Shown here: piece by piece, positions 54,829 to 60,660 of the stretch
Layout: each line of letters starts with the position of its first letter
Numbering within the stretch: position 1 is the first letter of the stretch
NCBI GenBank assembly: GCA_934162195.1
Contig: CAKPHO010000007.1
Span: 1-60,660, forward strand
Direction of reading: 5' to 3'
From: an uncultured Bacilli bacterium
GTDB taxonomy: Bacteria; Bacillota_I; Bacilli_A; RF39; UBA660
DNA: 60,660 nt
Translations under genes and position numbers: made by a program
Notes under the pieces: generated by a model
The model's database searches: none
What the model was told of the DNA's origin: nothing
What the model saw: the letters and a program-made list of their open reading frames with translations, nothing else

Positions 54829-56916
54829 TTATAATTTTTGGATACTCTTATGTCCTTTAATAAGTGTCTTAATTCCGAAAGGCGCTGGAAACGCAACCTT
54901 AAGAATACTTTTATCTATTCCTACAACAACACCAATACCAAACTGATCATGTTTTACTTTATCCCCAAAGTTGTATTCAGCGTTCTCATCAATTTGAACC
55001 TTAAATTTACTTTTTATTTCAACATTCTTTTCTTTTGTTTCTTTAATTAAATACTTATCATTTATTTCATTAATAAATCTACTTGGAGGATTAGCGTTAT
55101 CAATACCGTATAAAGTTCTTCTCATCGCATTAACAAGCCATAATTTTGTCTTAGCTCTTGTAATAGCAACATAGCAAAGTCTTCTTTCTTCCTCAATTTC
55201 ACTTTCACTCATTAATGAATTATTGTGTGGAAAAATACCTTCTTCAAGTCCAACAATAAACACATAATCAAACTCTAGCCCTTTAGCAGAATGAACAGTC
55301 ATAAGCGTTACTACATCAACATCGTTTTTATGTTCATTCATATCCGCAACTAAGCTAATTTCAAGTAAAAATTCTTCTAGAGAAACAATACCAACATTCT
55401 CTTCAAAGTTACGTGTTATAGACTTAAACTCTTCTAGGTTTTCTAATCTAATTTCTGATTCTATTGTTTTCTCTTTAACAAGTTCATCTTTCATTCCTGA
55501 TTTATTTAAAACAAGATCAACAAGTTCCGTTAAACTTAGATTATCTTTTTCTTTAATCAACTCTTCAATTATTTTTTTAAATTCTAAAGGTTTACCACTA
55601 TCTATAGCTTCAAATAAACTTATATTATATAAATTAGCTTTTTCTGTTAAATCTGCAATTGTTTTATCTCCGATACCTCTTTTTGGAGTATTAATAACAC
55701 GTGTTAAACTTATATCATCAGAAGGATTATAAATAACTTTTAAATAACTAATTAAGTCTTTAATTTCTTTACGATTATAAAAGTAGAAACTTCCAATAAC
55801 TTTATAAGGAATATTTTCACGTAATAATGCTTCCTCCATCGTTCTTGATTGAGCATTAGTTCTATAAAGAACAGCTATTTTATCACGCGATACACCACTA
55901 TCTATAAGTTTTTTTATTTCACTCATAACATAATAGGCTTCATCTTTTTCATCTGAAGAACGATGATAAATAATTTTCTCACCATTACCATTTTCCGTCC
56001 ATAAATTTTTATCTTTACGTTCTTTATTATTTTTAATTACATCATTAGCTGCATTTAAAATATTGCTTGTAGAACGATAATTTTGTTCTAACAACACAGT
56101 TTTACAATTCTTATAATCACGCTCAAAATTCAAGATATTACGATAATTTGAACCTCTGAAAGAATAAATAGATTGTGATTCATCCCCTACAACACAAATA
56201 TTTTTATATTTAGCACTTAACATCTTTACTAATAAATATTGCGCTTCGTTAGTATCTTGATACTCATCAATTAATATATATTGAAATCTTTCTTGATACT
56301 TCTTTAAAACATCAGGATACATTCTAAATAAATTAATAGGAAGTAATAATAAATCATCAAAATCTACAGAATTATTAGATTTTAATTTCTTTTCATATCT
56401 TTCATATACTAAAGTAACCTTTTCTTCAAAATCTGTATTAGCAAATCTTTCATATTCACTTGGACTTAATATTCCATTTTTAGCTCCACTAATACGATTT
56501 CTAATAGCTTTAGGATTATATTCTTTAGAATCCAAATTAAGATCTTTTAGTATCTTCTTTATAACAGTTAATACATCATCACTATCTAAAATAGTAAAAT
56601 TTTCTTTATATCCTAACTTATCACAATTTTCTCTTAAAATAGTTACACCAAAAGAATGAAATGTAGATATTTGAATATTTTTAGCATCACTACCCAACAT
56701 GTTTATTACTCTATCTTTCATCTCTTTTGCCGCTTTGTTCGTGAATGTAATTGCTAAAATATTATATGGATTTATTCCAAGTTCACTAATTAAATAAGCA
56801 ATACGAGTTGTTAAAACACGTGTCTTACCACTTCCTGCTCCAGCAAGAACTAAAAGTGGACCTTCAACACTTTTTATAGCTTCTAATTGTTTGTTATTTA
56901 AATTCGTTAATTCCAT
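54829..56916 (-). CDS. pcrA: UvrD/PcrA DNA helicase
   Basis: The SF1A 3'–5' helicase works in repair and in clearing RecA. From the ATG at 56916 (MELTNLNNKQLEAIKSVEGP) after GAAGGTGATAAG, 695 residues. Motifs are LVLAGAGSGKTRVLTTRIAY (I), FTNKAAKEMKDRV (Ia), LIDEYQDTN (II), GDESQSIYSFRGS (III), LEQNYRST (IV), TVHSAKGLEFDYVFIVGLEE (V) and RRLCYVAITRAK (VI). The C-terminal tail has the family's KHDQFGIGVVV. Confidence 0.96.
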   Translation of the reverse strand: MELTNLNNKQLEAIKSVEGPLLVLAGAGSGKTRVLTTRIAYLISELGINPYNILAITFTNKAAKEMKDRVINMLGSDAKNIQISTFHSFGVTILRENCDKLGYKENFTILDSDDVLTVIKKILKDLNLDSKEYNPKAIRNRISGAKNGILSPSEYERFANTDFEEKVTLVYERYEKKLKSNNSVDFDDLLLLPINLFRMYPDVLKKYQERFQYILIDEYQDTNEAQYLLVKMLSAKYKNICVVGDESQSIYSFRGSNYRNILNFERDYKNCKTVLLEQNYRSTSNILNAANDVIKNNKERKDKNLWTENGNGEKIIYHRSSDEKDEAYYVMSEIKKLIDSGVSRDKIAVLYRTNAQSRTMEEALLRENIPYKVIGSFYFYNRKEIKDLISYLKVIYNPSDDISLTRVINTPKRGIGDKTIADLTEKANLYNISLFEAIDSGKPLEFKKIIEELIKEKDNLSLTELVDLVLNKSGMKDELVKEKTIESEIRLENLEEFKSITRNFEENVGIVSLEEFLLEISLVADMNEHKNDVDVVTLMTVHSAKGLEFDYVFIVGLEEGIFPHNNSLMSESEIEEERRLCYVAITRAKTKLWLVNAMRRTLYGIDNANPPSRFINEINDKYLIKETKEKNVEIKSKFKVQIDENAEYNFGDKVKHDQFGIGVVVGIDKSILKVAFPAPFGIKTLIKGHKSIQKL

Positions 56917-56955
56917 CTTATCACCTTCTATATCATAACACATAAACTATAACTT

Positions 56956-56986
56956 TTGACACACTAACTTTAAAAAAGAATATAAT
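56956..56986 (+). promoter_or_regulatory. Promoter of the ABC binding-protein gene
   Basis: TTGACA (56956–56961), 19 bases, TATAAT (56981–56986). It lies between the divergent pcrA and the binding-protein gene. Confidence 0.7.
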
Positions 56987-57007
56987 AAAATGATTAGGAG
57001 GGAAATT

Positions 57008-58000
57008 TTGAAAAAGATTATTATTTCAATTATTTGTGCTTTAGCAGTTATTTCTTTAGGATTACTTGCTTACTTTAAGAAAGATACTAAAGAAGAATTA
57101 ACTAAAGTTAAAGTTGCGGAAGTCGCACATAGTATTTTCTACATTCCACAATATGTCGCAGACGCAAAAGGATACTTCAAAGAAGAAGGATTAGAAGTAG
57201 AAATATTACTTACAGCTGGCGCTGATAAAGTTACAGCTGCGGTTTTATCTGGGGACGTTAATATTGGCTTTTGTGGTAGTGAAGCTACTATCTATATTTA
57301 TAATCAAGGAGAAAAAGACTATCTTGTAAATTTTGCTGGACTTACTAAAAGAGATGGAAGTTTCATTGTTTCAAGAAAAAAAATAGAAAACTTTAATCTA
57401 AATGATATGAAAGGCAAATATGTAATTGGAGGAAGAAAAGGTGGAATGCCAGAAATGACATTCGAATATACCTTAAAAGAAAATGGCATAAATCCTAAAA
57501 CTGATTTAACTATTGATACGAGTATTGCCTTTGCTTCTATGTCAGGAGCATTCATTGGTGGTACTGGAGACTTCGTCACTCTTTTTGAACCACAAGCTTT
57601 ACAAATAGAAGCTCAAGGTCTAGGGTATGTTGTTGCTTCTCTTGGTGAACTTGGAGGTGTAGTTCCTTATACTGCATATAACGCTAAAAAAAGTTATATT
57701 GAAAACAATCCTAAAGTAATTGAAGGATTTACTAAAGCTATTCAAAAAGGATTAGATTTTACATACGCTAATAGTGATGAAGAAATTGCTAAAACTATCG
57801 CACCTTACTTCCCAGATACTTCTATATCAGATTTAACTAAAATTGTAAAAAGATATAGAGATAATGATTCTTGGTTTAAAACAACATATATAGAAGAAGA
57901 GGCTTTCAATCATATTCAAGATATCATGGAAAGTGCTGGAGAACTTAACAAACGTGCACCTTATTCTGATTTAGTTACAAATAAATATTCTAAAAAATAG
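57008..58000 (+). CDS. ABC importer substrate-binding protein (NMT1/THI5–SsuA type)
   Basis: I place the start at TTG 57008, six or so bases after AGGAGGG; an ATG at 56990 lies before that ribosome site. The 330-residue product has an N-terminal helix (IIISIICALAVISLGLLAYF) with no lipobox cysteine, so it is anchored by the helix rather than by lipid. The binding fold shows AHSIFYIPQYVADAKGYFKE, EGLEVEILLTAGADKVTAAV, GDVNIGFCGSEATIYIYNQG and FVTLFEPQA, as in NMT1/THI5-like proteins. Its ATPase and permease are downstream, after a glycosyltransferase gene. The ligand (pyrimidine precursor, sulfonate, nitrate or similar) cannot be told. Confidence 0.85.
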   Translation: MKKIIISIICALAVISLGLLAYFKKDTKEELTKVKVAEVAHSIFYIPQYVADAKGYFKEEGLEVEILLTAGADKVTAAVLSGDVNIGFCGSEATIYIYNQGEKDYLVNFAGLTKRDGSFIVSRKKIENFNLNDMKGKYVIGGRKGGMPEMTFEYTLKENGINPKTDLTIDTSIAFASMSGAFIGGTGDFVTLFEPQALQIEAQGLGYVVASLGELGGVVPYTAYNAKKSYIENNPKVIEGFTKAIQKGLDFTYANSDEEIAKTIAPYFPDTSISDLTKIVKRYRDNDSWFKTTYIEEEAFNHIQDIMESAGELNKRAPYSDLVTNKYSKK

Positions 58001-58021
58001 AAGCAATTTATGCTTCTTTTT
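57999..58021 (+). terminator. Terminator of the binding-protein gene
   Basis: agaagca–attta–tgcttct stem followed by a run of T. It includes the stop codon. Confidence 0.85.
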
Positions 58022-58068
58022 ACTTACACAATTTATAATTTCTAAATACTATAATAGTAGGTGATAAA

Positions 58069-59181
58069 ATGAAAAAATTAAAAATATGTGTTTACGCTAT
58101 TAGTAAAAATGAAGAAAAATTTGTTGATAGATGGTATAGTTCAATGAAAGAAGCTGATCAAGTTTATGTATTAGATACTGGTTCAACAGATAATACTGTG
58201 GAAAAGCTAAAAAAGTTAGGAGCTATTGTTAAAACCAAAGTAATTACACCGTGGAGATTTGATGTTGCTAGAAACAAATCTTTAGAGATGGTACCTAATG
58301 ACTACGATATATGTGTATGTACTGATTTAGACGAAATCCTATTACCTGGTTGGCGAAAAGAACTAGAAGCTATCTGGGATGAAAATACAGATAACCTTGC
58401 TTATAACTATAATTGGTCATTAGATGAAAATGATAATCCTCTTGTCAATTTTTATAAAGAACAAATACATAGTAGAGATAACTTTAAATGGACACATCCT
58501 GTTCATGAAATTCTAACCAAAATAAAACCAAATAATAAAGTAAAAAAATATACTGATAACATCACTCTTAATCACTATCCTGATAAAAATAAATCAAGAA
58601 GCAGCTACCTTCAATTACTCGAATTATCGGTTAAAGAAGAGCCTTATGATGATAGAAATATGCATTACTTAGGAAGAGAATATATGTATTATGGGAAGTG
58701 GACTGAAGCAATTGATACATTGATAAAACATCTTAATTTAAAAACGGCAACGTGGAAAGATGAAAGATGTGCTTCCATGCGTTTTATTGCAAGATCATAT
58801 ATCAATTTAAATAGGATTGAGGAAGCAAAAATGTGGCTTGATAAAGCTATAGAAGAAGCCCCACATCTAAGAGATCCAATAATTGAAAAAGCATTGTTAG
58901 AGTATAGTCTAAATAATTTAGCTGAAACTAAAAAATTATGTTTGAAAGCACTAAAAATAACATCTCACGAAAAAACATACATTAACGAAATATACAGTTG
59001 GGATGAAACCGTTTATGATTTACTTTCTATTTGTTATTTTAATGAACATAAATATAAGTTAGCTTTAAAAAATATCAATAAAGCTATAAAAATAAACCCT
59101 AATAACGAAAGAATTAAAAACAATAAAGCTTTGATAGTTGAATATATGAAAAATCAAAACAAAAATAACTTTAATCAATAA
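58069..59181 (+). CDS. Family 2 glycosyltransferase with TPR repeats
   Basis: The 370-residue protein has a GT-A domain (about 1–195): ICVYAISKNEEKFVDRWYSS, VLDTGSTDNTVEKLKKLGA, the DxD-like CTDLDEI, and FKWTHPVHEIL. TPR-like helices follow (about 200–365: HYLGREYMYYGKWTEAIDTL; ALKNINKAIKINPNNERI). Such proteins modify surface glycans or proteins. GGTGAT precedes the ATG. It has its own unit between the binding protein and its ATPase, so it probably does not take part in transport. Confidence 0.88.
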   Translation: MKKLKICVYAISKNEEKFVDRWYSSMKEADQVYVLDTGSTDNTVEKLKKLGAIVKTKVITPWRFDVARNKSLEMVPNDYDICVCTDLDEILLPGWRKELEAIWDENTDNLAYNYNWSLDENDNPLVNFYKEQIHSRDNFKWTHPVHEILTKIKPNNKVKKYTDNITLNHYPDKNKSRSSYLQLLELSVKEEPYDDRNMHYLGREYMYYGKWTEAIDTLIKHLNLKTATWKDERCASMRFIARSYINLNRIEEAKMWLDKAIEEAPHLRDPIIEKALLEYSLNNLAETKKLCLKALKITSHEKTYINEIYSWDETVYDLLSICYFNEHKYKLALKNINKAIKINPNNERIKNNKALIVEYMKNQNKNNFNQ

Positions 59182-59247
59182 ATCTGTTTTTATATCATTA
59201 ACAAAATAATATACCCCTCATACTATAAATTAGTTAGGAGGAAAACT

Positions 59248-59994
59248 ATGAAAAACATCCTAAAGATTGATAGTTTAAGAAAAACATATCACACTAAAGA
59301 CACAGAAACTTTAGCTGTGGAAAATTTTTCTTTTGAACTAACTCCTGGAGAATTTATTGCTATCGTTGGACCTAGTGGCTGTGGAAAAAGTACTATTTTA
59401 TCTATTTTGGCTGACTTGGATAAAAAATCTAGTGGAAAAATAGACATGGATAAGAATATAAAAATCGGATATATGTTACAAAATGATTCTTTATTCGAAT
59501 GGAGAACAATTTATAGTAACTGCTTACTTGGATTAGAAATAAATAAAGAATTAAATGAAGATAATAAAAACTATGTTACTACTTTACTTAAAAACTATGG
59601 ACTATATGATTTCAAAGATAGTTATCCTAGTAATTTATCTGGTGGAATGAGACAAAGATGTGCTCTTATTAGAACGCTTGCTACAAAACCCGATATCCTT
59701 TTATTAGATGAACCATTTAGTGCTTTAGATTATCAAACTAGATTATCTGTATCTGATGATGTTTATAAAATTATAAAGAAAGAAAATAAAAGTGCTATTA
59801 TGGTAACTCATGATCTTGCTGAAGCAATATCCATGGCTGACAAAGTAATAGTTCTATCTAAACGTCCTAGTATTATAAAAAGTATTTATGATATAAAATT
59901 AACAGATAAATCTACGCCAATAAATAATCGTAAAGCCAAAGAATTTTCTTATTATTATGATTTAATATGGAAGGATATTGATTTTCATGTATAG
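59248..59994 (+). CDS. ABC importer ATPase (SsuB/TauB/ThiZ type)
   Basis: The 248-residue ATPase has Walker A GPSGCGKST (about 44–52), the Q-loop in IGYMLQNDSLFEWRTI (the L-x-W-R motif of this subfamily), the signature LSGGMRQR, Walker B ILLLDEPFSALD and the H-loop VTHDLAEAI. AGGAGG precedes the ATG. The permease gene overlaps its end. The binding protein at 57008–58000 is the likely partner. Confidence 0.92.
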   Translation: MKNILKIDSLRKTYHTKDTETLAVENFSFELTPGEFIAIVGPSGCGKSTILSILADLDKKSSGKIDMDKNIKIGYMLQNDSLFEWRTIYSNCLLGLEINKELNEDNKNYVTTLLKNYGLYDFKDSYPSNLSGGMRQRCALIRTLATKPDILLLDEPFSALDYQTRLSVSDDVYKIIKKENKSAIMVTHDLAEAISMADKVIVLSKRPSIIKSIYDIKLTDKSTPINNRKAKEFSYYYDLIWKDIDFHV

Positions 59995-60634
59995 TGAAGA
60001 ACATAAATTATATCTAAAAAAGATAAAAAGAAAAAATCACATAATAAGATTATCACAAATATTAATAATTACTTTATTTATCATAATATGGCAATTATTA
60101 GCTGATTTTAAGTTAATTAATACATTTATATTCTCTAGTCCAAAAGATGTTTTAAACACCATTATTACACTATTTAAACAAGGTAATTTATTTAATCATA
60201 TTGGTGTTACAATATATGAAACAATAATTAGCTTCTCACTTGGAACTTTAATTGGCACTGTTATTGCTACTATACTATGGTGGAATAATACTATTGCTAA
60301 AATACTAGATCCTTATTTAACTATATTAAATAGTTTACCTAAAGTAGCAATGGGACCTATCATTATCATTTGGGTTGGTGCTGGAATAAAATCAATTATT
60401 TTGATGGCTCTTTTAATTTCTACAATTATTACTATAATTAATGTATATCAAGGTTTTATTGAAACAGATCCATTAAAAATAAAATTGATGAAATCTTTTA
60501 AAGCGACAAAATCACAATTATATACAAAACTAATAATTCCTAGTTCTTTATCTAACATTATAAGTGCCTTAAAAATAAATGTTAGTATGTCTTTAATTGG
60601 ACTAATGGTGGTATGGAGAGAAAATTGTTTTTAA
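59987..60634 (+). CDS. ABC importer permease with abnormal C-terminus
   Basis: The permease (BPD_transp_1, SsuC type) starts at the ATG at 59987 and has 215 residues. Helices: ILIITLFIIIWQLLADFKLI; FSLGTLIGTVIATILWWNNT; VAMGPIIIIWVGAGIKSIIL; LMALLISTIITIINVYQGFI. The EAA-type loop (KLMKSFKATKSQLYTKLIIP) is intact. The family continues after IG-x-I-VGEFL...GYLI with another helix, ending near 250–260. Here SLIGLMVVWRENCF is followed by a stop. A different frame after about 60610 is open to the window edge and contains RYLIKYL, like the expected GYLI segment. A frameshift or a true truncation is likely. Confidence 0.75.
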   Translation: MYSEEHKLYLKKIKRKNHIIRLSQILIITLFIIIWQLLADFKLINTFIFSSPKDVLNTIITLFKQGNLFNHIGVTIYETIISFSLGTLIGTVIATILWWNNTIAKILDPYLTILNSLPKVAMGPIIIIWVGAGIKSIILMALLISTIITIINVYQGFIETDPLKIKLMKSFKATKSQLYTKLIIPSSLSNIISALKINVSMSLIGLMVVWRENCF

Positions 60635-60635
60635 A

Positions 60636-60660
60636 ATTAAGATATCTTATAAAATATCTC
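60636..60660 (+). terminator. Possible hairpin at the right window edge
   Basis: agatat (60640–60645) pairs with atatct (60654–60659) just after the permease stop. The style matches other terminators here, but any T run would be outside the window. Confidence 0.3.

Noticed and set aside
1..60660. Reassigned TGA (Trp) code
   Set aside because: All long conserved proteins are intact with TGA as stop, and their tryptophans are TGG.

Overview
The window is an AT-rich bacterial chromosome segment using the standard code (TGA acts as a stop, TGG as Trp). Gene order is that of a Firmicute: rodZ-like–pgsA–recA, gpsB–rnpB, recU–PBP1, dnaD–nth, hup–spoIVA–der, rnr–smpB–ssrA, scpA–scpB, pcrA–ligA. SpoIVA and a SpoVIF-like protein point to a spore-forming ancestry. 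Low GC, short intergenic spaces and many small membrane proteins suggest an uncultured gut-type Bacilli/Mollicutes-adjacent lineage; this placement is inference.

Layout. 1–5.4 kb: the 3'-truncated (by the window edge) gene of a pilin-domain surface protein, recA with an SOS-like box, pgsA, rodZ-like, RNase P RNA, gpsB, an anchored surface protein and a 38-codon small gene. 5.5–17.3 kb: recU, a class A PBP, nth, dnaD, cca, hup, spoIVA, a SpoVIF-like gene, der, engB and tmRNA. 17.3–24.1 kb: two membrane/surface proteins with a DUF1292-like partner, smpB and rnr. 24.2–28.2 kb: a T4SS-pilin-like protein with a Gly/Ser/Asn tail, a YjdF-like membrane protein, rmuC, a rhodanese, and a full-length paralogue of the truncated gene at position 1.

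28.3–47.0 kb, all on the minus strand, is the striking part. A complete-looking Tad/Flp pilus module (CpaB-like SAF protein, CpaF/TadA ATPase, TadB, TadC, Flp-like pilin, two TadE-like pseudopilins, TadZ-like ATPase) is followed directly by a Gram-positive type IV secretion module (two T4SS pilins, a VirB6-like protein, PrgI/VirB3-like, VirB4 split into two genes, a SpoIID+CHAP wall-remodelling protein, a lipoprotein, and a VirD4/TraG coupling protein). No relaxase, integrase or origin of transfer is visible, and both flanks are housekeeping genes. The cluster therefore looks like a fixed cell-envelope machine combining Tad and T4SS parts, rather than a conventional integrative element. Strong promoters precede cpaB and the pilin pair, and extended -10 elements precede the 532-residue membrane protein, virB6 and the fused pilin gene.

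47.1–56.9 kb: tRNA-Leu(CAA), scpB, scpA, small conserved genes, a tandem pair of DUF2179-type membrane proteins, an RNHCP zinc protein, ligA, a DUF1003 protein, a nucleotidyltransferase and pcrA. 57.0–60.66 kb: an ABC importer of the NMT1/THI5–SsuABC type (binding protein, ATPase, permease with an abnormal C-terminus), interrupted by a glycosyltransferase-TPR gene. All assignments come from reading motifs, context and translation; no database search was run.
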